The translations under genes and the position numbers were made by a program. Positions 45,864-59,780 of a DNA stretch of 64,000 nt are shown one piece after another; positions within the stretch are counted from its first letter, which is position 1; each line of letters begins with the position of its first letter. The notes below the pieces were generated by a model that had not been told where the DNA came from, ran no database searches, and worked only from the letters and a program-made list of their open reading frames with translations. Origin of the DNA: Sabethes cyaneus (taxonomy: Eukaryota; Arthropoda; Insecta; Diptera; Culicidae); assembly GCF_943734655.1 (NCBI RefSeq), contig NC_071353.1, positions 142,947,907 through 143,011,906 of the forward strand, written 5' to 3'.

Positions 45864-47195
45864 GTCGGTGCTTCTGTTTCGATCAACACTTTGCTGATTC
45901 GGAATTACGAACACTTGCGCACCAATTCAAGGTCAGGTTTGTTTACAACTCTTTGAGTGCGCGGATCACTTATTTTACTAAAATATCAATAATTATTAGC
46001 TAAAAACATATCGATTAGCATGAAGGCTTGAACACAAAAACTGATGCATTGTGGTTCAATTAATGAAAACCTTTCACTATATGCAATGAAACTGATTAAT
46101 GCTGATTGAACAAAACTTGCACCTGTGCCTGTGTCTGTCGTTTCGAGTTTGCCGAAGCCGAAGACGGTCGCTACGCGCTAGCACACTAGCACAGGTGCAC
46201 TCACACAAAAAGGGATCGGAGAAAGCAAAATGGAAAAAACCGTTGCCAAGTTTCTTTTTCGTAAACTCAATTGCTCGATTAAGTTTTATGGTTTCAAGGT
46301 TTCAACTAAAACTGAATGATTATATTCGTCAGATCTCGATTTTCGAGTATCTATTCAAACGCAGCATATTATACAAGTTTATTGCGTTTTACCAATATCA
46401 AAATTCTCATATTTTTGGGATTTGTTTATATGCAGGTATAATAGTAGTTAGATATCGCATATAAAACTTTGGCAGCAAAAGGCAACTCTTTTGCTGAATC
46501 AAAAGCTCACGGTGTTTCAATCAGTGTTTGATAAAAAGAAAATTAAATTCATATGAGTTCTTTATTGTTGCTATCAGTTGTTGCTAATGTTGGATTGATT
46601 TTTGTTGGATATCGTGTTAACTGGCACTGGCACGATTGATATACTGCTCTGATTCAAACTTCGGACACTTAAGCTATACTGCAACTTTGTCCCAGGCCAC
46701 ATGTTCGAAGGAATTATTTATAATTTCATCTTATTGAGAAGTTCAGTACGCGTAATATATTGATGAAAATAACTTATATCGTGCAACTCAATTAAGTGAG
46801 TTTATATATTTTTATTGAACACTTACACAGATATTTTAAAACTGCGCGAACGGCATTTAAAGTAAGTTCAATTTGCACAGCTTTATAATCAGGACAATTT
46901 ATTTTCGTAAGATAAGAAGCTGAAAAATCTGATATTATTCGTGGCTGTCCGAAGTTTGAATCGCTCGTGCAAAATGTGATTCAAATTTCGGACTCTTAAA
47001 TTTCCCTAATATTTTTAAAAGAAAACATTTAGCACTGTATTTTTTTTTAGTTAATGCAGCGTAGGATGAAGCTCTGCCTTCCTTTGTGAAACTAGATGGT
47101 TCGCCCCCTGAAAACAAATGGAGTATAATACGCTTAACCGTCAATGAGGTGGAGAATCTGCAAGGTTCAAGGTGAAGAAATCTCGAGCGTACGAA
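45864..47195. other. IFT140 upstream intergenic DNA
   Basis: No gene was recognised. A GCACCTGTGC / GCACAGGTGC inverted pair flanks about 46120-46196. The remainder is AT-rich. Confidence 0.4.
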
Positions 47196-50010
47196 ATGAT
47201 TGGTTTCACGGCGAATACCCGCAAGCCATGGAGAGGAAAAAAGAGTTTGGAAAAACTATCTAAGCATGTCCACGAGAGAGAATTTGGCGAAGTATCGACG
47301 AGCGCTGAATGAGCTGACCACGATTCTGAGGAGGAAAAAGCGCCAGAAGGAAGACAGCTGGTTTTTCGAGAAGGTGAACCGAAGTCGACGCGAGGTGGTC
47401 GACAGGACCAGAAGGAGACGCAACGGAAGTTAACCTAGGAGTACCTTCAAACGACAACAGCGTTCCGGCTCCTGTTCTTGAAGAGATCCGACGAGAAATC
47501 GGTCAGCTGAATAATTGAGTCTCCGGAAAGGACCGACTCCCGGTAGAACTCTACAAAAATAGCCAACAACCGCTAGCACCGGCACTTCACTGGATAATTT
47601 CAAGGATTTGGGAGAAGGAGAAGCCACCGGAGGCGTAATCTATTCCATGTACAAAAAGAGCGATCGGTAAGATTACTGTAACTACCGCGGCATTACGCTG
47701 GTCAACGCTACCTACAAGGTTGCTCGTGCAGATTATGTTGCGTCGTCTATCCCCAACAGCAAGAGAAATCATAGGGCAGTATAAGACGGGCTTAGGACTG
47801 AATATAAATCCTAGTAAGACCACAATTGTACCATTTACAAAAAGAAATAAAACTAATTTCATAACTTTGCACTTAGACCAAACTCCTCTACCGTTTTCTA
47901 CAGAAACTAAGTGTCTTGGAATTACTCTAGATAAAAAACTTAACTGGAATACACATATCGAACAAGTGATCAACAAAGCTACTAGTGCTTTTTGGGCATG
48001 TAAAAGAATGTTCGGTAAAAAATGGGGTCTAAGGCCAAAAATGATACATTGGATTTACTCGGCTATAGTGAAACCTAGAATCACATACGCAGCATTAGTT
48101 TGGTGGCCGAAAACGAAACAAAAAACGATTCAAATTAAACTTGAAAAGCTGCAAAGGCTCGCTACTATCGCTATAACAGGAGCAATGGGTACTACTCCGT
48201 CTAAAGCCCTAGATGCTCTATTAAATCTGCTGCCATTATCTCAGGTCATTCAACTAGATGCCGTTAAAAACGCGATAAGACTCAGACGAACCAAAAATCT
48301 TTTCAGTGGTGATCTAAAAGGCCACCTAAGTATCCTAAAGGAATTTGAAATTAATCCTCTTATTTTTCAAGCTGAAGATCTAATGGAAAAAAAATTCGAT
48401 TTTGACCATTTATTTAGCATCCATGAACCAGATCGTAGTGAATGGGAACGAGGGGGCCCCTATGTCAGAGATGGTTCAATAACTTTTTACACTGATGGTT
48501 CGAAATTGGCAGACCGAGTGGGGGCTGGCATTACTGGTCCTGGACTGAATAGGTCAGTGGCAATGGGCAAATGGCCAACGGTCTTTCAAGCCGAAATATA
48601 TGCTATTCTAGAATGTACTTCGATCTGCTTGAAGAGAAAATATAGGTATGCAAATATTTGTATTTTCTCAGACAGTCAAGCAGCTCTGAGAGCTCTAAAA
48701 TCTGTTGCTTGCACTTCCAAATTAGTCTGGGACTGTGTAAAACTGCTTCAACAGCTATCTACACACAACAGGGTAAACCTCTTTTGGGTTCCCGGGCACT
48801 GTGGTATAGAAGGTAATGAAAGAGCAGACGAGTTAGCCAGAACTGGATCTGCAATGGAATTTATAGGTCCCGAACCTTTCTGTGGGGTATCCAATAGTAC
48901 GTGCAAGATGGAACTGAAAAAATGGGAAGAGAATCAGGTCAAATTGAACTGGACTCTGAATTGAACTACTCTATCAGCTCGTCATGCAAAACGGTTTATT
49001 AAGCCAAATGCCTCAATCACGCAAAAGCTATTGAATCTTTCAAAAAAAGATTTGAGTACTTTTAGCGGAGTGGTTACTGGTCATTGTCCAAGCAAATATC
49101 ATCTGAAGGTAATAGGAAAGCTTAATGATGATAGATGTCGTTTCTGCAATCTAGAGTGTGAAAGTGCTCATCATATACTGTGCGAATGCACGGCATTATT
49201 CAATAAAAGGCGCAAATTTCTTGATAAAGGACTGTTGGAGCCTTCGGAAATATGGGCTAGTTCTCCTCAGAAAGTAATACAATTTATTCTCAACATATTA
49301 CCGTGTTGGGATGAAGCCTTCAATTAAAATAACAATTACTAAACAATATAGTAGCTGTAAAGACATACAGCAAAAGAGGACACACCACAATAGATCAAAG
49401 AACTGGTCGCAGTGGTCCAAGGTCCCCAACAAGGAAAAAAAAAAAAAAAGACGGGCTTTATAGGGCCCCGTGCTACTACGAATCAAATTTTTACTCTCCG
49501 ACAAATCCTCCAGAAATGTCGAGAGTACAATGTGCCCACTCATCATATTTTCGTGGATTTCAGAGCAGCATACGATACAGTTGAATGAGAATAGCTATGG
49601 CAGATAATGCACGAGTACGGACAGACTGATGCGGCTGGTCAAAGCTACTAGCGAGTGATGTGCTACGTGCGTGCTTCGGAGACACTCGAGCCTTTTCGAA
49701 TCGCGTCGAGGGTTGCGGTAAGGGGTTGAACTATATGGTTGGCTACACTAAAAACGGTCGCTAGAAGTAAAAGGCTACAAATCAACGCGTCGCATACCAA
49801 ATATATAGTACGAAGAGGCTGCAGAAAAAACAACGCAAGGATGCCGAACGACTGTGCATTGAAATCCGTTCTCTTCAAGAACCCCACCGGCACCAGGAAT
49901 AGCAGGGCCCAACGTGCTAGATGGCTTGACCAGGTTGAAGCCGACTTGCGTGTGTCGAGACGCGCAACGAATTGGAATTGGCGACGAGCAGCCCAGGACC
50001 GAGTATAGTG
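47196..50010 (+). mobile_element. RTE-like non-LTR element, decayed and split by a LOA-type insertion
   Basis: Linker (KNYLSMSTRENLAKYRRALN, RRKKRQKEDSWFFEKVNRSR) is followed by RT starts (NYRGITLVNATYKV, IIGQYKTG). After the insertion it continues TGFIGPRATTNQIFTLRQI-LQKCREYNVPTHHIFVDFRA. A large deletion follows, then C-terminal NPTGTRNSRAQRARWLDQVE. Stops and frameshifts throughout. Confidence 0.8.
47794..49447 (+). mobile_element. LOA-type non-LTR element, 5'-truncated, nested in the RTE-like element
   Basis: About 1650 bp covering the post-RT region (LGLNINPSKTTIVPFTKRNK, LGITLDKKLNWNTHIEQVIN, YSAIVKPRITYAALVWWPK) and a complete-looking RNase H (YTDGSKLADRVGAGITGPGL, AEIYAILECTS, FSDSQAALRALK, FWVPGHCGIEGNERADELAR). 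A C-terminal CCHC-type segment follows a single stop at 48962 (CRFCNLECESAHHILCECTA). It ends in poly(A). The flanking repeat AAGACGGGCTT (47783-47793 and 49448-49458) is the target-site duplication. It is closely related to the element at 20.1-25.3 kb. Confidence 0.9.
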
Positions 50011-50623
50011 AAGAGGAATACTTGATACAGCAACGGCTATTAGTGTAACTACTGTCTTACCTGACTCAACGAATACGTGCGATTGAAATAAAATTTATAC
50101 GATACCGTTTTATTCGTTTATAGCGTATATGCATTTTATTCAGTAAATACGAATATCAAGAAGTTTTTTTAAGTTATGTTTTTATTATTGCTTTAAACCT
50201 GTAAAAAGTTGCACGAATAACTAGTTTAACAAAGAAAGCATTGCATAATACTGTTACTAGAAATTACGTTTTTGTAAGTTATTTTTTGGGGTGCGAATTA
50301 AGCGAGGAACGTCGTCCATTTCAACTTTTTCCCGATTTTGAGCTCCCGCGAGCACAACGCGTATTTGCTATGAGTCGGGTAAACCCAGCAGGGGGAGGGG
50401 TAAGGGGCGCTGAGTTCCCCCTAGGATAGGTCTAGCCCTCCTGGAAAAATCGACCAAGTCTTTTGAATTTTGTAAAACCTAAAGTTGAACTTGAAAGTAA
50501 TCTTTACTTGCATCAATGTTCTGGTTTAATGTGCGTTTAATTTTAATATGCCAACGAAATAAAATGGTCGAAAACATGCCAGGCGCTATAGCCCCCCCCC
50601 CTAAAAGTGCACGCTAGTTTCGC
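50011..50623. other. Intergenic DNA with no recognised gene
   Basis: AT-rich with G/C homopolymer runs (for example about 50592-50601). Nothing coding was recognised. Confidence 0.4.
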
Positions 50624-50628
50624 CAATG

Positions 50629-53380
50629 CACAATGGCCAAAAACGAGCTCGTAATCCTAATAATTAGAAGCCGCTAATTTGAAATCCTACAAGATACCCA
50701 TTCGTATGTACAAAAAGGTAAGGAATCGATTAGTGATCGTCCCATCTTGCGCAAACTTCGGAAAGTGGTCCATTTTGGCCTAATATCCCCAAAAATCATG
50801 GTAAAAGCTAAAAAGTATAAAAACTTATTTGCCGCTCGTGAAATTAATTCAATTAGTTTCCAAATATTCCCAAAACAGCAGAAGAATCAAATCCTATCTA
50901 TTCCATACTGTGCGAAATGCAAGAATATTCTATTTTGCACAATTCACCCCTACATAGGGTTAATAGGGGCATAGTGAGCATACGGGGCAAAATGGGCCAC
51001 CGTTCGTTTGGGCATATTGGACAATCAATTTCGCTAATTTCATTGATGAACTTGTTGATAATGTTCTTAATAAGCATCTCAACAAAAACTGCATCCAAAT
51101 TCGTTGACATGTCTGAGATATTGAGAAAAAACTCGAGCCGACTCAGGATTGTAAAAATACTATAAGAATTGCAACCCACAAAATAAGCTCTATAGCTATT
51201 TGTTGCGTGCTCTGGACTTCTCCACTCCATATATGGTTACTTTTAGCATATATGAACAATCACTTCGTATCATCGAGATATTTTTTTGTTTTATCGTATT
51301 ATTCTAATTATTTTTGATTAGCATAGCTGTAAGGGGCATAATGAGCATACGTGGTAATGTATTTGTATATAACCAATAAACGCTGGAAAGTAATATAAAC
51401 ATTAAAATGACACAGTCAAGTATACTGCTGCGTAATTGTAAAAATAGTGGTTACAGAGCAAAAGTTGTGTCTTTCATCTACCTGCCACTTGAACTGCCAT
51501 GTTGCCTATGTTGTTCAACTAAAAAAAATCGGTAAATAGAAACAATCATAAAACAACCGCTAAATAAAATGAAAATAGTCACTGTTCGATGTTACATACG
51601 CTTCAAAGTAACTGATCTGTTTATACGTCAATCCAACATATAATTGTTATACGATATCGAATTTTGTAAAAAGGAGACACCACTATTTTTATCACTAACA
51701 TAGAAAGAGCTTAGGGTCGGTCTAATTGCATACACGAATCAACCAGGGGATAGACCGATGAGAGATAGCGATCACTTGATCAGTAGCCATCCGATAGCGA
51801 ACGAATAAACACAAGCTCGTACGCGTTCAATTTTATAGCCTGAAATAAATGTAGTTTTTTCATAGAACAAATATATGAGAGTTCACTAAAAGTGCTGTGG
51901 TATTTTTACTACGCCGAATTGCAAGGGAAGGATTTCGAAAAAGATTGGATATTGGTCAACGATAAAGGAATGAAGGATTTCTAGTTCGAGACTGAAAGAT
52001 AGACTAGAGGGGAGAGGCTGCTAGCTGTGTGATAGTTATCGATTGAGTACGATCCTATATTTAGTGCGATACAAAAAATTGTCTTGGTTAAGCCAATCGT
52101 AAATCGGGCTTCAGCCCGCGAACCGCCTCCCAACAGTCACCATTTCTCTTTTCTTTTATATGATATAATCTTTTATGTTATTTTCTAGTAAAAACTGGCT
52201 AAAATGGTAACTTAAATGGTAAGTGCCCATAGTGCCCCGCATAGTGGCCCATTATGCCCCGTATGGTTTTTGAACGAAGCAAAAAGTATCATTTTTTAAA
52301 CATTCAAATTTGATGGCTGTTCATAGTCAATCAATATTCTAATATTGTTAATTTATCAAAGACATGTCAAGTCGTAAGTTTATGGCAATTATTAGAATTT
52401 TGATTACGCGCTACATGTTTTATGACGCGTTTTGCTTAGGTGGCCCATATTGCCCCTACCACCCCTATATAGTAAAACCTATGTAAAGCGGGTAAACCTA
52501 ACTTAATTAAAAGAAAAAATGTGTATTTTACCATACTAAATAACTTTCGAGAACAATTGAAAACAATAAAAAAATGGGATGTAAAGTTATTAGACAAAAT
52601 TGATTTTAAAGTGTCATTTTTAAACATAGTATTATACCTCACAACTATTAAGAGATATATAGTTACTATGTTCAGCAAAGTTAGCCATTTTAGTGTATTC
52701 TACAATTTTTCTGAAGAAAAAATTTTTTTTGGACGTATTAAAAAAACAAAAGTTTGTATCCCCCTGATAGGTGAATTTATGATCACCCTAATAATTTAAA
52801 AAGATGCGCTGTATTTTATTGATAAACTTCTCTAAAGACACTATCGATGAAAAATTGCGCATTCGTGACGCAAGAGCAAATGAACGTGTATTTTGTGGAT
52901 CTAGGGGAGAATCAGGCAAAACAGACCAATTGCGAATTCATCACGGTATGAAATCGATGATATTCAACTCTCCTGAGGGTTTTCGAACTATTCGAGTTTA
53001 TTCCCCGGCCTTTGAGTTAGTTTCAATCGCTTTAATTAAGTTTTACTATGAATTTAGGGGTGAATTGGGTATAATAGACTATTCTTGCATATCCGCAGTA
53101 TGGAATGGATGGAATTTGATTCTTCGTATGTTTCGACAATGTTTGGAAGCTATTTGAGTTATTTTCACGGGCGGCAAATAAGTTGTCATACTGTTTAATT
53201 TTCTTTTTCCATGATTTTTGTGGGTAATAGGGTAAAATGGACCACTTCTCGAAGTTTGCGCAGGATGGGACCACCACCAATCGATTTCTTGCATTTTTTA
53301 CATAGGAATAGGTATTTTGTGGGATTCCAAACTAGCGGCTTCTAATTATTGGGATTATGAGCTCGTTTTTGCCCATTGTG
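50629..53380. mobile_element. Transib-like non-autonomous element with long inverted repeats
   Basis: 2752 bp. The left end begins CACAATGGCCAAAAACGAGC and the right end, read inward, CACAATGGGCAAAAACGAGC. The inverted arms run about 350 bp (left to about 50960, right from about 53030). A perfect 5-bp duplication CAATG flanks it (50624-50628, 53381-53385). The interior is AT-rich with further GGGGCA / TGCCCC inverted motifs and no transposase. The CACAATG end and 5-bp TSD fit Transib. Confidence 0.8.
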
Positions 53381-53539
53381 CAATGGCAAGCGCCACCCCG
53401 GCTCTCGGCTGGTAGAAGAAGAAGAAGAAGAATTAAACTTGACATTGCACTTAAAATTAGACTAGAATTTGAACTTGAAGTTCTTCTTGATACCGGACAT
53501 GGATACGAATTGCAAAACGACGTTTTTTTGAAATTAGAA

Positions 53540-54480
53540 TTGACATTTTCCGTCTTATTCGCTCATACTTTTTGCTTCTTTTCTGTTTTATTTTTTCTCT
53601 TTTCCAGGTCCGTTTTTTCATTTTTTGTTCCGTTTTTTCACTTTTTGTTCCGTTTTTTTCCTCCTTTAATCTCGTTTCCTTTTTTCTGTCCTGCTTCGTT
53701 CTGTCTGTGTATTTACTTATTTTGTGTTATTTTTTCCATTTTTCATCTTTTCTGTTCTCTTTTTCTCCTTTCCAGTTTTTGTCCTTTTCAAACTTTTTTA
53801 TCTTCTCGTATGCTGGTTTTGCATGTTCGACCGGTTATGTTTTTTTGATATCCCGTCTTTCCTGTCTGTTTTGGCTCTCTTTTCTTTCTTTCCGGTTTTG
53901 TATTTTTATCTCATTTTTCGTCTAGTTCTTTTGCGTTTTACTGTTTTCTTTAATTCGTTTTTGGTCTACTATTTTTCTGTTAGATTTTTACTGTATTCCT
54001 CGCGTCCTGCTCTCTCTCCTTCTTTTCTTCTTTCTTCTTTTTCCTTTTAGTTTCTGTGTTACGTATTTTATTTTTTGCCTTGTTTTTCCTCATTTTTTTC
54101 TTTTCTATTTCTCTTGTTATTTTCCGTTTTCCCTTCCAGTTTGTTATGTTTTTTCTTTCGTTTTTCTTTTTACCATGCCAGTTTTTTGTTTTTTTTTCTG
54201 TCCGCATACCCCTCCTTTTTCGTTCCTTTTCTCTTTTTCGTTTTCGCCTTTTTTCGGAGTTCTGATTTTCCTCTGATCCATTCTTCGTATATTTTATTTC
54301 GTTTTTGCTCGTTTTCAAACCCTTTTTTTTGTTTTCCTGTCTCCTTTCTTGTTACTTTGTCTTACAATCCATTTTTCGGTCCGGGTTTTCGTCCTTTTTC
54401 GCTTTATAACTCCTTTTCTATCCTGTTTTTCGTTGTTTATCTCCTTCTTCCGTTTTATCTCTTTTTTTTTTTTTTTGAAA
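53540..54480 (+). repeat. Pyrimidine-rich low-complexity tract
   Basis: About 940 bp dominated by T with C, with units such as TTTTTCGTT and TTTTCTC. Long frames here encode Phe/Ser/Leu runs and arise from composition, so none is called as a gene. Confidence 0.8.
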
Positions 54481-54599
54481 TATTTCTGGAGTTCAGCAGG
54501 AGATGGACTACCTCTGGATCCGTCGGTAATCCATCTGTGAATATGCTGGGAAAATTTACTAGTATAAATAAACTTGAAATTTAATTTATAACGGGACTT

Positions 54600-57500
54600 G
54601 AAATTGGACTTGAAACTAGTACTATTTTCATTGGCGGAACTAGGGGGGGGAGAGGTGGAGAGATTTAGCCCCCTCTAGAAAAATGGAGCTGGCCGACCAA
54701 ACCCCTAGAAATGAGCGCTAGTTCCGTCAATGACTATTTTTACGCAATTAATATACTTATTTGAAAAATAGCGGCCGAACTGCGGACTCCTAGGTTACAG
54801 AAAATATTTTGTTTTACATTAAATTGTACAGAGAAGGGGGGGGGGGCATGTGCACGGTTCGGTTGGCGGACTGCTGTAAGGTTTCTAACCCGTGTTCTAA
54901 ATCTGGCTACGATTATTCTGTCGTTTATCGGTTCTCACTTCAACAGGGCAATGGATGAAGACATCTCAATAGAAACATTTCGAAATTCCGGTTTAAAACT
55001 ACCCTGCTAGCGAAGGCGAAAGATTATCGGAAGGAAAGGTGCCGTCGATTATTGATTGGAGCGGTAATCACTACTAGAGCAGAGTGTTGTTTATGCAGTT
55101 GCCGTGGTGTTTGAAGGACGAAAATGGGAAGAAACTAGGTGGCAGCTGATTACAGATTTGTTCACGGAATATTTTCTGAAGGCGTTGCGCGTGGTATAAA
55201 TTTTGTAGAAGCTCGAAACTAGCTGAAATCCCTATACGACTTGCTACGCAGTAGGGAACACTGAAAAGATGCAATGAGAGATCGTGCGCGCGGAGCGCAG
55301 TCCGCTTTCCATTTCGGAGGGCTGTGGGATGCAGCAGTAGAGCCAGCGGAATACAATTTACTGCGTGTTGCTGTTCTCGGATACCGCGTTGCGTCAACTG
55401 AAAACTTTTGCACATTGTTGTCTAAGATAAAAGGATGCATTAATTCTGACTAATTAATCTCTGACATCCTGATATCCGATGATCCTGATATGTCCGATGG
55501 TCCGAAGGACCATTTACTCGAAGGCATTTCTAAATCGGAGCGCCTCTGCAACAGCTTAAAACTGCCATACCGAACTGGTGGGCTCTACTGCTCACAATGT
55601 TCCACCGTGGAATCACCGTTCAGAACTGCCTTTGGCATGGGAACTCACACTCAAGGCTGTCAAACCTATTCCTCGCCTCGTGCCAATATTCAGCGACAGC
55701 ATGGAGGTCTTTTTTCTATGTCAGCCTCCACGGGGATTGGTTACCCGATCTCCATTAAGAGATGCTTAGATACCAATGTCACAATGTGTTATACTAAAAC
55801 TATGAATTTGACGTAGGATTACTTCTAGCGTCTAGCTAGCGTCACGAAAAATGAAAGATAGTGGACGATAATACCTAACTCTGCCAATTCTCAATAAATT
55901 TTGATGGTTTGATGGTTATTGAAAAATTGCTTTTCAGCTGTTACATAGTGAAAATAATGAAAATTTTCGTGTAGAAACCTTGTTTCGCAGGCACGGACAA
56001 TCGTTATATACTAAGTGATTCGGCTATAATTAAAATAATATAAATATTACCTCACAGAAGGAAGCCAGCTGATGTCCACCGCTAAGCTGATGTAGGTAGC
56101 GCTAAGGATAAACCACCACGCCCCAGGCCGCCTGCCTGCCGCTCGACCTGCCATTGATTAATGCTTCCCGATTGTCTGCACCTTCCATCTGGGCTCGAAA
56201 CCTCGAATGTCATCAGGCTGGATAAAAACGAGAAATTAATCTGTTGCATTGATTTGCAAACAATTGGGAACGGCAATGCCGACTCGCAAGCTGGTCGGCT
56301 TGCTGAAATGGGCTGTGCATTACGGCGCGCCGGTCGGTCCTAGGGTTCCATCAGCAGCAGCGCAGCGTAGACCAAACAAACCCTGGATCCGGCTGTTGTT
56401 GTTGTGAAATTTGAATAAATTGTATTTATCGAAATTCGAAATAAATGATTTATCGAGTTTATTCGGGCAGCGAAAATAATTAATTATTGCATCTCATTTT
56501 TAAGTGTGGACAACGATAATTTGTATCTATTTAATGCACATTATTTTCACCGAAAATCGATCTGCAGATTGCGTTTGCTCCAGACCACCTGGTCTGGGTG
56601 AACCGCCGCTTGTCAGCTCGGTGATGCCATTGTGATGAACATTTTCACGGTAAAGATTTTCGCCAGCATTTTCCATACTCTTAAAGCAATGCTTTCGATT
56701 GAAGCTAAGAAATGGTGAATGTAAATCGCAACCCATCTAGACACAATCAAAACATAAATTTGCATTCAATCTTAGAACAAAACGACAGAATAGTACTGGC
56801 AGGGAGCTAGCTGGTGACGATCCAGAAAGCATGAAAGGATTACAAAGCCCGTCATGGGGGAACATTTTCCGATTATTGCAGCTTGACGAGAAAATCGGTT
56901 TTCTGCCATCGCGCGAACGAGATGCGGTTCTTAGACATGCTTTGGAGGCAAAAGCCCCAAACGACAAACGAATTGAAATTCCAAATGTTGAAATTTTGAA
57001 TAAATATTTGAGTACGAGATTTTATTTTATTATTTCTATTGGATTTCCCGCAGCAGCGGTGTGGTGAGTGTGCGAGTTCACAGATTGATATTTGCTTTTA
57101 CCGTCAACCTTCGCTTCGGTTCCTGATTCTCCCATAGGTTGCTTGAGGTCGAAAGCCATGCCATTTTTGGCTGGATGCTAAATCCGCGTACCGACTCAGG
57201 TATATTCCATGCCCACCGCACCACCACAGGACGAGGGCGCCTGTCTGGAATAAGGTAATCAGTGGTTCCATCAGCAAGGATAAACATTCGTTAGTCTGGT
57301 CAGACGAGAAAGCACAAAATTACCTTCCCTTCTTGGATCATAATGCACTTTCTAATGGGACGAAATGCGAAGGGGAAAACCGCTGACGAATTATGTTCCA
57401 AGATATTTAACATTAGGTACACAGTCGTCGGATTAAAACGAAAAGCACCGAAAGTTGATCTTTGGAAACGCGAAAAATACGAAGCTGGGAAAAACTAATC

Positions 57501-59270
57501 AAAAACTTCAACCACTGCTGTGTAGCATAATCTGAGTCCGTTTATCTTTGCTTGAGTGTGTGTGACACAGCCCCATCATCGCCATCCATCTGGGATGGCT
57601 CAATGAAAACTTCTTTTAATAAACCACTTCCCTATCAATCCTTTTCATCCTCCTAATTTGATTACACGCAGAAAAGTTGTTATCATTCTATCGCCTCAAC
57701 CCAAAAAAAAGGTGCCACCAGGCAAATCCCTCGTGTTACGCAGCTAAGCTGCCACATTCAACCCCGCCGGAACCCCCCGCCTTGGTTTGCCACCCACCCA
57801 CCCATTCCAATCCATATACGAGAAAAAAGGTGAGTAAAAAAACTCCGTGTTCAAAGCAATGCTTTTTCCCCCGTAGGCTAATGCCACCGTCATAAATATT
57901 TTATTCATGATGATGGCTGTTCTCGAGGATCCCACCCGAAAGACCAAAGGAACGCAGGACGTTATATGATAAATAGACTACCTGCTGCCGGATTTGAAAT
58001 GATTTTTTTATTCTCGAAACCCCAAAACTCTCTGAACTCTGTTGTTGGCTTATCAACTGTTGCCATCGGTTCTTTACGGTGTAGCAGAGCTAGAGGTGAA
58101 AAGAGCCCGGTGTCGCTGGTTCCGGAATGCAGTCTGTGAAGATGGGAAATTCAAAGCGCAAATACGCTACACGATCCGGCCCGGCCGGAAGCACGACTAC
58201 CTCCGACTGGCTGGCTGGGTGGGTGGGTTCTGCGGTACGAGCATATTTTACAGGAAGTTGTGAATGAGCGATTCTAGACACTAGACTGGTGGTGAGCTGA
58301 ATGGGAAAAATGGAAAATCAACTCTTCAACTTTTGCAACAACGGTAACGGTAGGTCGGCAAGGTGTGCGGCAAGCGATGTTCAATTTTAGTGCAATTTGT
58401 GTTTTCCCTATTTTTTTTCAGGGAAATTCATCACTGTTAAAAAAAACCTGAACATCTCTCACCCCTTCCGAGGGGACGACGAATCAAATGGAAAATGGCA
58501 AACACCTTTTCCACTTGAATGGCGTCTTCGTACCTACGCGTTGGAAGGTAGAGACAGAGATGTGGTCCCCGGAGCAGGACAAATTAGATCTATTTGATGA
58601 CAAATTACATTCAGATTTGGCCTTTCACGTCAAGATCTGCTACACTGACGGGAAGGGGGCGAAATATAACGCATAAATAAAGCACCTTGTCGGAAAAAAT
58701 ACAAAGCTGTGTGGCGATACAAAGGGGAACCCTGCCGTGTTTGTGAATACGGATTTATTTTATCCTAAATAAAGCTATCTCCGTGATTTGATTTATGAGT
58801 TGACCTTGGTTTGGTAGAAAAGTTTCCGTTCAAAATTTTCGGTGGATTTTATTTCGGAGGAGACAGTGAAGCAAGTTGCAACTTACGAAAGAAAGCGGAT
58901 TTATGAAAATGAATAACATTATTTAAGCCCAACTCTTTCGGTCTTTCGGTTGACGACAGTGTCAACAACTGTGGGGGAAATCACCGAAGTGAAAGGCAGT
59001 CTTCATTTAAGTGGTAGAATCTGTGACTCTCTTCATGCCGAATTAAAACGAGGTGGCAGCTCATGGAGCTATAAAAGTACAAGAGCCAGCAACTCCAATT
59101 CTTACGTCGTCGCAGTACCAGTCCTAATACGAGCGACTGACCTAAACGGAGAACGGGTAATGGGTAAGGTCGTGTACCTTCAGGGAAGGAGGAACTTTTG
59201 CGTATGCTGAGTGTAGTAACGAGGAATAGCCGTGTCAGCCTTAAGCGTCTTTTCCCATATCAGAAACGGT
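54600..59270. other. Low-copy-looking DNA without recognised genes
   Basis: Balanced base composition and only short frames. Several stretches (56090-56340, 57100-57300, 58060-58260) are GC-richer than their surroundings and could be conserved non-coding or UTR sequence, but no protein family was recognised. A frame at 58950-59210 (86 codons) is unassigned. Confidence 0.35.
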
Positions 59271-59279
59271 ATGATTGAC

Positions 59280-59780
59280 GATTCTTCAACCAAATAAGCG
59301 ACTGTACTCCAGATTAGGAACGGCTCATGACAGCGTTTGATTCGGTGCAGACGGCTGAATTAAGACATGTGTTGTCTCGGCACTAAAGCTAAAATGGCAG
59401 CCCCATCACGAGATCTGGCAGCGTGGCCCTAGTAAGGCCACCTACCTAAACAAAATTACTATGAATAATCAAGAAAATTCGTCTTCGGTATGAACAAAGG
59501 TGACGGAATAGGAACATGGGACCGATACTTGGTACCTGGAACTGCAATTTTGTGGATGGCGACCGGATGCTGTATCGTGGCACTGCAGGAGATCTGTCGC
59601 AATAGCGAGAAGGCGAGGAGGATCTGTGGTGATAAGACCCCTATTTTACCAGAGCGGTACAGCGACCAACAAGCTGGCTCACGGTTGGAGCCCCACTGAC
59701 AGTCGAAGAGCTAATTTGTGTGAAGCGTAGCGATGACATCTAGTTTACTCTAAGGCTAACATGTTGGCATCGAAAACATG
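59280..59780 (+). mobile_element. RTE-like 5' UTR and endonuclease start, decayed
   Basis: GGCAGCCCCATC and GCCCTAGTAAGGCCACCTAC match the 5' region at 28800-28860. A broken endonuclease start follows (GTWNCNFVDGDRML-like, GTAGDLSQ, SEKARRICG). Confidence 0.55.

Noticed and set aside
53357..54584. Frames of 100-170 codons that look like membrane proteins
   Set aside because: They are Phe/Ser/Leu runs produced by the T-rich tract in several frames at once, with no family signal.
55490..55816. 108-codon frame with several cysteines
   Set aside because: No recognisable domain, no splice or promoter context, and an overlapping frame of similar quality. Not supported as a gene.
58397..58676. Exon-like stretch after a TTTTTTTTCAG acceptor
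   Set aside because: No protein family was recognised and no donor or partner exon was found. Too weak to list as a gene.
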